From assembly GCF_000429165.1 (NCBI RefSeq), contig NZ_AUBI01000012.1:54739-118738 (forward strand): a stretch of DNA of 64,000 nucleotides, read 5' to 3'. The notes below the pieces were generated by a model. It made no database searches, was not told the origin of the DNA, and saw only the letters and a list, made by a program, of their open reading frames with translations. This DNA is from Acetobacter nitrogenifigens DSM 23921 = NBRC 105050 (GTDB lineage Bacteria > Pseudomonadota > Alphaproteobacteria > Acetobacterales > Acetobacteraceae). Below, piece after piece: positions 43,929 to 52,501 of the stretch; the first letter of the stretch is position 1; every line of letters begins with the position of its first letter. The position numbers and the translations under genes were made by a program.

Positions 43929-45142
43929 ACGGACCTGTAAACTTTGATGCTGCCGTCGCAGCCGGTTTAAGGCAGGCTGAGCAACGCGCCACCGTGGCGC
44001 AAACTGCAACGCCGCTTCTGATCGATTGCGACGACTGGGACGAGGCCGACATCGCGCCCCGCCCGTGGGTGGCGCCCGGCATGCTCCTGCGCGGCGCGGT
44101 CACAGTCGTTGTCGGCGAACCCGCAGCTGGCAAGTCGATGCTCATGGTCGGCTGGGCGACGTCGCTGGTGCTTGGCCGCGAGTATGGCCGGATGAAGCCG
44201 GTAAAGCCCTGCACCGTCCTGACCTACAACACGGAGGACGACCGCGACGAACAGCGCAGGCGCTTCTCGGCGCAGTTCCGCTCGATCGGCTGCACGCCTG
44301 CCGACATGCACGGGCGACTGTTCAGGGTCAGCACCGAGAGTATCGGCACGTTGCTGTCAGCACCCCGTGAAGCCGGAATGTCCGAGACAGCCGCCATGCA
44401 GCAGCTTGAAGCGTTGATCCGTGAGCACAGGCCGGACGTGATCATGCTCGATCCGCTCGTGGAGCTTCACGAACAGGAGGAAAACGACAACACGGCCATC
44501 CGTGCGGTCATGGCGCGCTTCCGCAGCCTGGCCATGCAATACGAGATGGCGGTTGTCCTACTGCACCACACGCGGAAGGGATCAGCAGGCATCGCAGGCA
44601 ATCCCGACATCGCACGCGGCGCTACAGCCATCACCGGCGCGGCTCGCATCATGCTCACGGTCTCGGTCATGACTGAGCAGGAGGCGGAAGGTTTCAGCAT
44701 CAAGCCTGACCATCGCAGGTATTTCTCGCGTGTCGACGGAGCCAAGATCAACGCAGCGCCCATCGGTAAAGAGGAATGGTTCGAACGCCAGTCATACGAA
44801 CTCGACAACGGCGACCACACCGCCGCGATGCTGCCATGGACCCCGCCTGAGGATAGCGTCACGCTGACGCAGAAGATTGATATCGAGGCAGGTATCGCCA
44901 AGGGATCGTCAGAAGGACCGTGGAGCCCCAAACTCTCAAACGACACCCGCTCCATCCGCCGCCTGTTCGTCGAGCACGGGATTACCTCAGCAAAGGCGCA
45001 GAAGATGGCGCTGGATCACCTGCTGGCGTCTGGATGCACTGTCGAGACGTTCAGGAGGTCCAACAACGGAAAGGCACAAGGTATTCGGAACTCTGAGGGG
45101 CAACCGGCAACGGCAAAATGGGTGCAGGAGGATGGGGTATGA
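43925..45142 (+). CDS. RecA-like replicative helicase (RepA/AAA_25 type)
   Basis: 405 aa. Walker A VVGEPAAGKSMLMVGWA near residue 65, Walker B DVIMLDPLVEL near 178, and MAVVLLHHTRKGSAG, the RepA-type sensor segment. The C-terminal 100 residues contain an HTH-like stretch (ITSAKAQKMALDHLLASGC). Typical partner of Prim-Pol proteins in prophage replication. The start overlaps the primase stop by 4 nt. The repeat cluster at 45142-45255 begins at its stop codon. Confidence 0.88.
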   Translation: MNGPVNFDAAVAAGLRQAEQRATVAQTATPLLIDCDDWDEADIAPRPWVAPGMLLRGAVTVVVGEPAAGKSMLMVGWATSLVLGREYGRMKPVKPCTVLTYNTEDDRDEQRRRFSAQFRSIGCTPADMHGRLFRVSTESIGTLLSAPREAGMSETAAMQQLEALIREHRPDVIMLDPLVELHEQEENDNTAIRAVMARFRSLAMQYEMAVVLLHHTRKGSAGIAGNPDIARGATAITGAARIMLTVSVMTEQEAEGFSIKPDHRRYFSRVDGAKINAAPIGKEEWFERQSYELDNGDHTAAMLPWTPPEDSVTLTQKIDIEAGIAKGSSEGPWSPKLSNDTRSIRRLFVEHGITSAKAQKMALDHLLASGCTVETFRRSNNGKAQGIRNSEGQPATAKWVQEDGV

Positions 45143-45255
45143 TCCGTGTATCTTCCGTGCAAGATCCGTGCACGGATGGATCTCGGAACCCTATAGGGGA
45201 ATAGACCATCCGTGCGGTCTATTCACCCGTGCAGGTTCCGTGCGTGATCCGTGCA
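45142..45255. repeat. 11-bp-phased repeat cluster, probable replication origin
   Basis: Seven copies of a 9-bp unit close to ATCCGTGCA start at 45142, 45153, 45164, 45208, 45225, 45236 and 45247. Spacings are 11, 11, 44, 17, 11 and 11 bp. ATCCGTGCACGGAT (45164-45177) is a perfect palindrome, adding an inverted copy, and the fourth unit sits in the loop of a TAGACC/GGTCTA hairpin (45202-45221). The position directly after the helicase gene suggests initiator-binding iterons. Confidence 0.75.
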
Positions 45256-45870
45256 AAATCAGTTACCCGGAAATTCCAGACAACTGAAATCCAACTCCCT
45301 TAAGCGACGATCTCACCTTTGGCAGTTTGCTGCCGCTCGCCCCAAAGCGGGGCAAAGGTATGGCTGTAACAGCAACACCTGATCGATGATTTTTAGGGGG
45401 CTGTGGAGAGCCAAAACTTTCTCCTCCCCTCCCCTCAGAAATTGTCCGCACATTTCAAAAACATCGAATTTTCTGCGCTCTGGTGGCCAGCAACGCGACA
45501 GAATTTTCCGCAAAACTTTTACTTGCGCCGATGCCTTTCAGAGACCGCGCTCCGATCTGGTTTCCCGCTTCCTCTCATCTTTAAGAGGGACATCATGGTG
45601 GACATGAAATCCGAACCTATAATTTAACGGCAGAAATCAGCCGATATCTCGCGTTGATCGGTGTCTACAGGAGCAACCGAACCCCGCACGTTCATATCGA
45701 CGCCAATTCTGCGGAAAAATATTCAATTTATTTTCCTCAAATAAATGATGCTCATTAGAACTCTAAACGACTCGCATATACTCACACTCAGATCACACAT
45801 CACGAATACAACAGGTATGTTGTTGAATACGTTCTTGAACACCCCGAAACACCCATGGTACGAATACCAT
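45256..45870. other. Non-coding gap between replication and packaging modules
   Basis: About 615 nt, more AT-rich than the flanks. Short frames (for example 45386-45607) have no recognisable protein. It may hold the rest of the origin and the late promoter. Confidence 0.5.
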
Positions 45871-46230
45871 ATGAAGCGCATAAACCCCTATTCTCGCCCC
45901 GATGCGGTGGCGAAACTCGACGGAAGGTCGAAAGAGGCGCGGCTGGTCAAAGAGACGCGCCGGGAACTGCTCGCGCATCTCGGCAAGAAGCCGACTGTCA
46001 CCCAGATCGCCCTTGTCGAACGGGTGGCGTGGATACGCCTTCACCTATCGCTGCTCGACCGCAAGATGGCAGGAACGGCCCCCGGTGAGCGTGACGCACG
46101 GCAATACCTCGCGTGGACGAACACCATGGCGAAGCTGCTGACCCGCCTTGGTCTCGACCAGCCTGAGCATGACGTCGCGCCGATCCCCAGCCTCGACTCC
46201 CTTCTCGCCAGCCGCAGGGCCAGCGCATGA
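45871..46230 (+). CDS. Probable small terminase subunit
   Basis: 119 aa from the ATG at 45871; the frame is open to 45745 but the upstream part looks non-coding. Sequence: RPDAVAKLDGRSKEARLVKE, then VTQIALVERVAWIRLHLSLLD and ARQYLAWTNTMAKLLTRLGL, the helical layout seen in phage proteins directly before large terminases. It overlaps the large subunit gene by 4 nt. Identity rests mainly on position. Confidence 0.6.
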   Translation: MKRINPYSRPDAVAKLDGRSKEARLVKETRRELLAHLGKKPTVTQIALVERVAWIRLHLSLLDRKMAGTAPGERDARQYLAWTNTMAKLLTRLGLDQPEHDVAPIPSLDSLLASRRASA

Positions 46231-47642
46231 GCGAGATCAGCATCCTCGACGCGATGCACGATCCCGCCCTGTTTGGCGAAGAGTTCACAGACGCCTCATG
46301 GGACGCATGGAAAGCGTTTCTGGCGGCGCTGCTGGCCCTCCCGGCGACAGAGACGCAGGCGGAGCTTATTCGGGCCTGCACAGGGCGTCTCGACCTTCCC
46401 GTCTCCCCGTTCCGACGCGCCGCCCTGATCTGTGGCCGTCGCGCAGGCAAGAGCCGCATGCTCGCCCTGCTCGGAACGTGCCTCGCGACCCTGCGTGACT
46501 ACCGTTCCCACCTGTCGGCTGGCGAGGTCGCTACTGTCGGCATCATCGCCGCCGACCGCAGGCAGGCCCGAACCATCTTTCGCTACGTGCGCGGCCTGAT
46601 CAATTCAGTTCCCGCCATCGAGGCTGAAGTCACCAGCGAGACGAACGAGACCATCGAACTCGGCAAACGTCGGGTGGTGATCGAGATCGGGACCGCCAGC
46701 TTCCGAGGAACGCGCGGCTACACCTACGCCGCCGTGCTGTGTGACGAGGTGGCGTTCTGGCGCGACGACACCGGCGCGAACCCGGATGAGGAAATCATCA
46801 CCGCCTTGCGCCCCGGCCTTGCGACCATCCCCGGCTCGATGCTCCTGCTAGCGTCCTCTCCCTACGCCCGCCGTGGCGTGCTGTGGAAGACCTTCCGCAA
46901 GCACTACGGGCAGGAAGCCGCGACGACGCTGGTGTGGAAAGCAAGCACGCGGACCATGAACCCCTCGTTCGACGAACAGGAAGAGCGCGAGGCTTACGAG
47001 GAAGACCCGGAGAAAGCCTCCGCCGAGTATGGCGCGGAGTTTCGGTCTGACATCGCCTCGTTCGTCACGCCCGAGGTTGTGTCGGCCTGCACTGCCCCTG
47101 GCCGGTTTGAACTGCCGTTCATCCGGGGCGTCCGCTATCGGGCCTTCTGCGATCCCAGCGGCGGCTCGTCCGACAGCTTCACGCTCGCCATCGCCCACGA
47201 ACAGGGCGACATCACGGTTCTCGATTGCGTCCGCGAGATCAAAGCCCCCTTCTCTCCCGACGCCGCAACGCGGGAGATGGCCGACACCATCAAGTCCTAC
47301 GGGCTGAAGTCAGTCACCGGAGACCGTTACGGCGGCGAGTGGCCGCGTGAACGCTTCAGGGTGCACGGCGTCAATTACCACCTGAGCGAAAAGGATCGCT
47401 CGGGCCTCTACCTCGAAATGCTGCCCAAAATGAACGCGGGCAAGGTCGAGTTGCTGGATCTCAAGCAGATCGAACGTCAGTTCTGCGGTCTGGAACGCAG
47501 GACAGCCCGCAGCGGCAGGGATTCAGTCGATCATGCCCCCGGTGGCCATGACGACGTAGCCAACGCCATCGCGGGCGTCATCGTCTCAGCGTCGACCAGA
47601 AAGCCGATGCGCTTCACCGCCGCCGACATAGCGCGAATATGA
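46227..47642 (+). CDS. Phage terminase large subunit
   Basis: 471 aa. ATPase: Walker A CGRRAGKSRML (residues 69-79) and Walker B AAVLCDEVAFW near 170, followed by SMLLLASSPYARRGVLW. Nuclease domain: FCDPSGGSSDSFTLAIAH, VTGDRYGGEWPRERF and the late acidic GGHDDVANAIAG. It cuts and pumps DNA into procapsids. Normally a portal gene follows; here a DUF2213-like gene begins at once. Confidence 0.93.
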   Translation: MSEISILDAMHDPALFGEEFTDASWDAWKAFLAALLALPATETQAELIRACTGRLDLPVSPFRRAALICGRRAGKSRMLALLGTCLATLRDYRSHLSAGEVATVGIIAADRRQARTIFRYVRGLINSVPAIEAEVTSETNETIELGKRRVVIEIGTASFRGTRGYTYAAVLCDEVAFWRDDTGANPDEEIITALRPGLATIPGSMLLLASSPYARRGVLWKTFRKHYGQEAATTLVWKASTRTMNPSFDEQEEREAYEEDPEKASAEYGAEFRSDIASFVTPEVVSACTAPGRFELPFIRGVRYRAFCDPSGGSSDSFTLAIAHEQGDITVLDCVREIKAPFSPDAATREMADTIKSYGLKSVTGDRYGGEWPRERFRVHGVNYHLSEKDRSGLYLEMLPKMNAGKVELLDLKQIERQFCGLERRTARSGRDSVDHAPGGHDDVANAIAGVIVSASTRKPMRFTAADIARI

Positions 47643-47668
47643 CCCACCACACTCAGGAAAGAAATAAA

Positions 47669-48511
47669 ATGGCAAGGTCTCTCTCGTCCCTCGGGGGCAG
47701 GCGCGTGTCGCTCGCGTATGACCGCTCCGTGCGACGAGTGGACAAGGACGGACACCTGTTCGTCGAGACATGCACGCTGTCGTCCGCCGTGATCTCGGAA
47801 TACTGGGGCTGGGAAATTCCCGACGCTGGCCGTCTGGGGTTCGAGCCTGACCGCATGTATCGCCTCTATCGCGACGCGGACGCGCTCAGGGCGTCGGCTG
47901 ACACGCTGAACGGCAAGCCGATCATGATGGAGCACATCACGTCGACCGCCGACGCCCACCCGAAAGATCAGGTGATTGGCGCTGTCGGTTCCGATGTGCA
48001 TTTCGATTTCCCCAGACTGGTCGGCTCTCTCAGCTTTTGGGCGCCAGAGGCGATCTCCGCCATCCAGTCCGGAAAGATGCGGTCTGTTTCGGCGGGATAC
48101 CGCTATCGGGCAATCCGTGAAGCCGGGTTCCTGAACGGCGAACCCTATGACGGCGTCATGACCGACATCCACTTCAACCACCTCGCTCTCGTGGCGGCTC
48201 CGCGCGTGCCGGACGCTGTCATTGGCGATTCCCTCCCCTCCATGGATTTCAAAAAAATGGCCACTGATCTCGAAAACATTATTCAGGAACGCATGGACTT
48301 CCTCCGCGATCCTTCCAGCGCCCCCGACCGGGAGCAGTTCAACGCCAGTTGGCTCGCCAAACTGGATGCAGCCCTCGGCGTGAGCGCCCCTGAAACGGCC
48401 ATGGACCGCCGCCCCGCGGTGCGCGGCCTGTCGTCGAATACCGGCTGGCGTTCCAGCACAACGCCCCTAGCTGGCGTGCTCGCCCCTGCCTCGCGCATCA
48501 AGGTTCTCTGA
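47669..48511 (+). CDS. DUF2213-like phage protein (probable head maturation protein)
   Basis: 280 aa from the ATG at 47669 (AGGAAAG about 8 nt upstream); an ATG at 47639 overlaps the terminase stop. Landmarks of the family: LSSAVISEYWGWEIPD, MMEHITSTADAHPKDQVIGAVG, and SGKMRSVSAGYRYRAIREAG followed by HFNHLALVAAPRVPDAVIGDS, where the His resembles the catalytic site of capsid proteases. In related phages this gene lies between portal and major capsid, neither of which is recognised here. Confidence 0.8.
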   Translation: MARSLSSLGGRRVSLAYDRSVRRVDKDGHLFVETCTLSSAVISEYWGWEIPDAGRLGFEPDRMYRLYRDADALRASADTLNGKPIMMEHITSTADAHPKDQVIGAVGSDVHFDFPRLVGSLSFWAPEAISAIQSGKMRSVSAGYRYRAIREAGFLNGEPYDGVMTDIHFNHLALVAAPRVPDAVIGDSLPSMDFKKMATDLENIIQERMDFLRDPSSAPDREQFNASWLAKLDAALGVSAPETAMDRRPAVRGLSSNTGWRSSTTPLAGVLAPASRIKVL

Positions 48512-48513
48512 TT

Positions 48514-49230
48514 ATGACCGCCTATCAGAACGCCCGCGCCCGTCTGGGTGAATTGAATACGGACATTGCTCGCGTCGAAAGCGACATCGCCAAACTGTCG
48601 GACCTTCGCATCGAAAGCCGCTGCCAGCAGGACGCAGCACAGAAAGCGAAGGACGAGGCTGAGGACTATCTCCACTGCCAGAAATCCATTCTTGCCGTTC
48701 GTCAGGTGGACGAGATGCTTGGCTGGGACATGAAAGAAGCGCCCGAGATAGCGAAAGCTGAAGCCGCAATCAGCAAGGCGCAGGAACAGATTGACCAGTG
48801 CGACGCCCGCCGCACTGAGATCATTCGCCGACAGGATGAGTTGCAGGACAGGCTTACGATGCTCCAGCATGACCGGCGGAGCGCCATCGCTACGGTTATC
48901 GAAGCCAGCCCGGTTTACGCCAGCCTGATCGAGGAAGCCGTTACCCTTGAGCAGCGGTTTATTCAGATCACCGGAGAGTTGCGGTCTCTGCACAGTCTGG
49001 GCGTCCCTGACGGACTGGAACGTGGGCCATTTCCGAAAACATGGCCTATTGCAGCGCAGATGCTCGGGTCGCGTTGCGGTAACGACCGGTCCCGCATTCA
49101 GGTGTCCGCGCCTATCGTGACTTCGGAGGCGTGGCTCACCATGGCGTCAGCTTTGAGCGCGAACCACCTTGCTCCGCTTCCTGGAGAAAAAACGCCAGCA
49201 AAGCGCGGTCTGTTTTCTGGGGCGCGGTAG
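48514..49230 (+). CDS. Coiled-coil phage protein
   Basis: 238 aa. Residues about 1-150 are a long charged coiled coil (LNTDIARVESDIAKLSDLR; AEAAISKAQEQIDQCDARR), the C-terminal 80 residues are not recognised. A scaffold or structural role in head assembly is suggested by position after the DUF2213-like gene, but the usual major capsid gene does not follow. Confidence 0.65.
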   Translation: MTAYQNARARLGELNTDIARVESDIAKLSDLRIESRCQQDAAQKAKDEAEDYLHCQKSILAVRQVDEMLGWDMKEAPEIAKAEAAISKAQEQIDQCDARRTEIIRRQDELQDRLTMLQHDRRSAIATVIEASPVYASLIEEAVTLEQRFIQITGELRSLHSLGVPDGLERGPFPKTWPIAAQMLGSRCGNDRSRIQVSAPIVTSEAWLTMASALSANHLAPLPGEKTPAKRGLFSGAR

Positions 49231-49370
49231 TGGCGAGGAACAAGGGGGAGGCTATGCCGGGCCTCCCCCTTCCCGAACCAGAAGGCACGTCCAACACATA
49301 TCACGAGGCGCAGAAGGGCACCAGTCTTTTCGGCTCGATTCCCCGACGCATGCTTTATGAAAGCCAATAG
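49230..49370 (+). CDS. Very small ORF in the late region
   Basis: 46 aa from a GTG overlapping the previous stop (TAGTG), or 38 aa from the ATG at 49254 preceded by GGGGGAGG. Proline-rich: MPGLPLPEPEGTSNTYHEAQ. No family. It fills the gap between the coiled-coil and gp10-like genes. Confidence 0.35.
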   Translation: MARNKGEAMPGLPLPEPEGTSNTYHEAQKGTSLFGSIPRRMLYESQ

Positions 49371-49373
49371 AAT

Positions 49374-49916
49374 ATGGCAATGAAATCCACAGGCGGCCCC
49401 GGTTGGGAAGCCGCTATCGCCGCACTTCAAAAGAAAGTGGCGCAGGGCGCTCACGTCAACGTTGGCTTCCTGTCAGGAGATGAGGAAAGCAAGCAGGAGA
49501 TCCCCCCAGCCACGATCGCGGCTTTCAACGAGTTTGGAACCGCGACATCTCCGCCCCGGCCATTCATGCGAAACGCCATCGCTGAGAACAAGGATGACTG
49601 GCCGAAGCAGATGGCTGCTGCGCTCTTAGCGACGGATTACGACGTCGAGAAGGCGCTCGGAATGGTCGGCGAAAAGATAAAAGACCAGATTGTCAAAGAA
49701 ATAGAATCATTTACCGAACCCGCGAACTCCCCTTTGACCAGCCTTCTGAAAGACCGATTCCCTGTTCCTGACAGGATGACGGTCGCGGATGTCTGGAAGG
49801 CGATGAGGGACGTTAGGGAGGGTGCAACCGCGCCTCCAGGAAAACCCCTCATCTGGTCGGGGCAGATGAGAGATTCCGTCGCATTCGAAGTGAAGGATGG
49901 ACCAAGTGAGGATTAG
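49374..49916 (+). CDS. HK97 gp10-like / tail-completion phage protein
   Basis: 180 aa. AAFNEFGTATSPPRPFMRNAI is the well-known signature of gp10-type and related neck/tail completion proteins, with HVNVGFLSGDEES before it and a helical middle. The C-terminal KPLIWSGQMRDSVAFEV also occurs in this group. Likely a virion assembly protein between head and tail. Confidence 0.7.
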   Translation: MAMKSTGGPGWEAAIAALQKKVAQGAHVNVGFLSGDEESKQEIPPATIAAFNEFGTATSPPRPFMRNAIAENKDDWPKQMAAALLATDYDVEKALGMVGEKIKDQIVKEIESFTEPANSPLTSLLKDRFPVPDRMTVADVWKAMRDVREGATAPPGKPLIWSGQMRDSVAFEVKDGPSED

Positions 49917-49943
49917 GAAAAATCTTATCGGGAGGATCCAATA

Positions 49944-50675
49944 ATGGCCATGACCACAGTTGCCCAACCCGTGACGGCGAACGTCATCGCGGGCTCTGGC
50001 GTCCCGAAGCTCTGGTCCACCGTCATCACGTCGGCGGAAGCCGTCGCGTCGGTGGAACTCGACACGCTCCTGCAATCCTATCTGGTGCAGAACGCATCTT
50101 CGCAATGGGGTCTGTTCGATTCAAGCAACAGCGCCGTCATCACGTCGGGCCGCGTGCGCGCGATTGATATGCGCGTTGGATATCAGGTCACGGACGCTCC
50201 GCAAGAGAACGGCGCGTTCATGTCCTATAACAAGGTGAAACAGCCACGGCAGATCATGCTTGAAGTGCTGTGCGATGGCTCGACGATGAGTTATGGCGAC
50301 ACGAGCGCGATTGACAATCTCGTCTCGACGTTCACGACCGGAGCGACAGGCGGATCGACAATCCGAAAAAGGTTCCTCGCCGCGCTCGAAGCGCTTGTCG
50401 CTAACACGACGCTCTATACGGCGACGACCCCTGAAGCGACCTACCCGAACATGAACGTGGTCGGATACTCCATCCGGCGCGCGGCAGATCGGGGGCTGTA
50501 TCTGCTGTATGCGGATATCATGCTGCAAGAAATAAGGCTTACTGCCGTGAGCCGTAAAGCTACAGCGGCTCAAGAGCCAAGCGGCGAGACGCAGCAGAAC
50601 AGCGGCAACGTTCAGACGCAGGCTTTGAGCGACGCTCAGGTGGCCGCCTTCGCCCAGGGCGCAGGCTTATTTTGA
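49944..50675 (+). CDS. Dit-like phage tail/baseplate protein
   Basis: 243 aa. KVKQPRQIMLEVLCDG, RKRFLAALEALVANTTLYT and MNVVGYSIRRAADRGLYLLY, then ADIMLQEIRLT, are the conserved stretch of the distal-tail (Dit)-like group of myovirus-type baseplates. The C-terminus is a Gln-rich low-complexity tail. GGGAGGA precedes the ATG. No tape measure gene precedes it as would be usual. Confidence 0.65.
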   Translation: MAMTTVAQPVTANVIAGSGVPKLWSTVITSAEAVASVELDTLLQSYLVQNASSQWGLFDSSNSAVITSGRVRAIDMRVGYQVTDAPQENGAFMSYNKVKQPRQIMLEVLCDGSTMSYGDTSAIDNLVSTFTTGATGGSTIRKRFLAALEALVANTTLYTATTPEATYPNMNVVGYSIRRAADRGLYLLYADIMLQEIRLTAVSRKATAAQEPSGETQQNSGNVQTQALSDAQVAAFAQGAGLF

Positions 50676-50717
50676 AATTCACCGCTTTTCCATCCATGAT
50701 TTGCCGGGACACAAAGC

Positions 50718-51668
50718 ATGACTGATTCCAGCTTCACGAAAAAGAAACTAAAAATTTCCTTTGATATCGTCGACAACGGATTCAACGGAGGCGATGAAAC
50801 ATTGGATATTCTGGGGCACCGCGTCTCATGCCAGATCGAGAATGCAGCCTTCGAAAGCGGCGTCACGTGCGCGCTGCGTATCGAAGGTATGCATCTCTCC
50901 GATATGAACAGGCTCTCCACACTTCAGGCCGGGTTCGTGCAGCAGAGCCAAAACAGCGTCACCGTTCTTGCGTCAGACGGCGGCCCATATCAGGCAGTAT
51001 TTTCAGATGGCGTTGTCGAAGCCTTTATTGATTTCAGTGGAGCGCCGAACATCGCTTTCGTAGTCATGGCGCAGACCATGGCGATCCCGGCAGCAATGAA
51101 GATTTCGACGACCTCCTTCAAGGATAGCGTTGCTGTCGCCGACATCATGAAGACTATCGCAGATAAAGCCGGTCTGACGTTCCAAAATAACGGCGTCACT
51201 CAGGTTCTCGCTGGCGGCGTTTATTACGAGGGAACGGCGGCGATGCAGATGCAGGCCGTGGCTGCCGCTACCCGCATCACCTATTGCGTCGCCATGAATG
51301 TGCTTTCGATCTGGCCCGAGCAGGTCAAGGCTGACAGCGCGCAGGTCGAGATATCCGCCGACAATGGCATGATGGGATATCCGGCGTATTCGCAATATGG
51401 CGTTTCGGTGCGGACGCTGTTCAACAGCAGCATAGGCTTCCACACGACAATCAAGCTGGACAGCAAATATTCACCGGCAGCGTGGGTGAACAATTACGGG
51501 CAGTTGAACGGCCTGTCGAAGACCGCGCTTCACTCGCCATCGAATGGCGTATGGGTTGCGATCAAGGTTCAGCACGACCTTCAGTCGGAAACGCCGGGCG
51601 GATTGTGGACGACACTTATAGAGGCGGCGCGACCTGACTTCGCCGGGTTGGTGGCGTATGCCGTCTGA
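50718..51668 (+). CDS. Baseplate hub-like phage protein
   Basis: 316 aa. A beta-rich protein: SFDIVDNGFNGGDETLDILG, then CALRIEGMHLSDMNRLSTLQ and IDFSGAPNIAFVVMAQT, resembling hub (gp27-like) proteins that follow Dit-like genes. ADIMKTIADKAGLTFQNNGV is the typical Ile-Ala-rich domain. Overlaps the resolvase gene by 11 nt. Confidence 0.6.
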   Translation: MTDSSFTKKKLKISFDIVDNGFNGGDETLDILGHRVSCQIENAAFESGVTCALRIEGMHLSDMNRLSTLQAGFVQQSQNSVTVLASDGGPYQAVFSDGVVEAFIDFSGAPNIAFVVMAQTMAIPAAMKISTTSFKDSVAVADIMKTIADKAGLTFQNNGVTQVLAGGVYYEGTAAMQMQAVAAATRITYCVAMNVLSIWPEQVKADSAQVEISADNGMMGYPAYSQYGVSVRTLFNSSIGFHTTIKLDSKYSPAAWVNNYGQLNGLSKTALHSPSNGVWVAIKVQHDLQSETPGGLWTTLIEAARPDFAGLVAYAV

Positions 51669-52197
51669 ACCATGTCGTGCATCAACCCGGCCAGTCATCG
51701 CGATCGATCCCGGCATCACAGGCGCCATCGCCGTGCTGAACGACCGTGGCGGGCTGATCGAAATTCTCGACATGCCGACAAGCGTGGTCACGGTCTCTGG
51801 TAAGGTCCGCAACGTCGTGTCTGCGCCGCTTCTGGCGACCATGATCCGCGCGCACGATCCGTCAGAGGTGTGGCTTGAGAAGGTGAACGCGAGGCCGGGC
51901 GAAGGACCGGCGGGCGCATTCTCATTCGGACGCGGCGTCGGCGTGATCGAGGGCGTTGTCGCCACGCTGGGCCTGCCTCTTACTACCGTGATCCCGGCAG
52001 TTTGGAAGAAGGCCATGCGATGCCCTGCCGACAAGGACGGGGCGCGGACGCGGGCCATGCAGCTTTTCCCGACCAGCGCCGACCTGTTCAAGCGGAAGAA
52101 GGATGACGGACGGGCCGAGGCGGCGATGCTGGGACGGTTCGCTTTGGGGCTGGGCGAACAGAATCGCACCTCACGAGCGCGCTCGAATGCTCCCTAA
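51658..52197 (+). CDS. RuvC-like Holliday-junction resolvase
   Basis: 179 aa. RNase H-fold catalytic acids: Asp in VIAIDPGITGAIAVL, Glu in VWLEKVNARPGEGP, and the acidic pair in FKRKKDDGRAEAAMLG. Phage RuvC-like enzymes trim branched DNA before packaging. It is the last gene before attR, in an unusual place among tail genes. Confidence 0.88.
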   Translation: MPSEPCRASTRPVIAIDPGITGAIAVLNDRGGLIEILDMPTSVVTVSGKVRNVVSAPLLATMIRAHDPSEVWLEKVNARPGEGPAGAFSFGRGVGVIEGVVATLGLPLTTVIPAVWKKAMRCPADKDGARTRAMQLFPTSADLFKRKKDDGRAEAAMLGRFALGLGEQNRTSRARSNAP

Positions 52198-52285
52198 AGC
52201 GCAATCCGTATGAGGGACAACATACAGGACGCAATTTTTTCAATCGCAGCAACTTGTTGATTTATAAAGAGAATATGGGTCGCTC

Positions 52286-52309
52286 TGGCGGAGGGGATGG
52301 GATTCGAAC
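52286..52309. repeat. attR: attR: 24-bp core within the tRNA-Ser 3' end
   Basis: Exact direct repeat of 36192-36215. It forms the 3' end of the intact tRNA gene, as expected when an integrating element restores the tRNA it enters. Confidence 0.9.
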
Positions 52310-52377
52310 CCACGATACGCGGTTAAGCGTATAACGGTTTAGCAAACCGCCGCCTTCAGCCTCTCGGCCACCCCTCC
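52286..52377 (-). tRNA. tRNA-Ser(GCU)
   Basis: Reverse strand: acceptor GGAGGGG pairs with CCCCTCC, discriminator G and encoded CCA. D-arm GGCCGAGAGGC, anticodon loop TTGCTAA giving GCU, a long variable arm typical of serine tRNAs, and T-arm with GGTTCGAATCC. The 3' end serves as attachment site. Confidence 0.96.
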
Positions 52378-52501
52378 GCGTAGCGAAGCGTCACGCAGAC
52401 ACTGTCGCAGCGCCCGTAGCTTTAGAAGCTTACATTCGCTCCGTCAAACCCCCAACGGACGATACGTCAGAAATTACCTCCGCTTGCGAAGGCCTAACCG
52501 G

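Larger units (their letters stand above)
36192..52309. mobile_element. Integrated 16.1-kb prophage or satellite-like element at tRNA-Ser
   Basis: Bounded by exact 24-bp direct repeats, with a tyrosine integrase next to attL. Modules in order: integrase; DprA-like plus phosphoribosyltransferase cargo; divergent repressor and compact early operon; AlpA-like protein, primase-polymerase and helicase with a phased repeat cluster; small and large terminase; DUF2213-like, coiled-coil, gp10-like, Dit-like and hub-like structural proteins; RuvC-like resolvase. Portal, major capsid, tape measure and lysis genes were not recognised. It is either a prophage with large deletions or an element that depends on a helper phage. 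Confidence 0.88.

Noticed and set aside
45142..45255. CRISPR array
   Set aside because: Units are only 9 bp and 11-bp phased, with no spacers of constant length and no cas genes.
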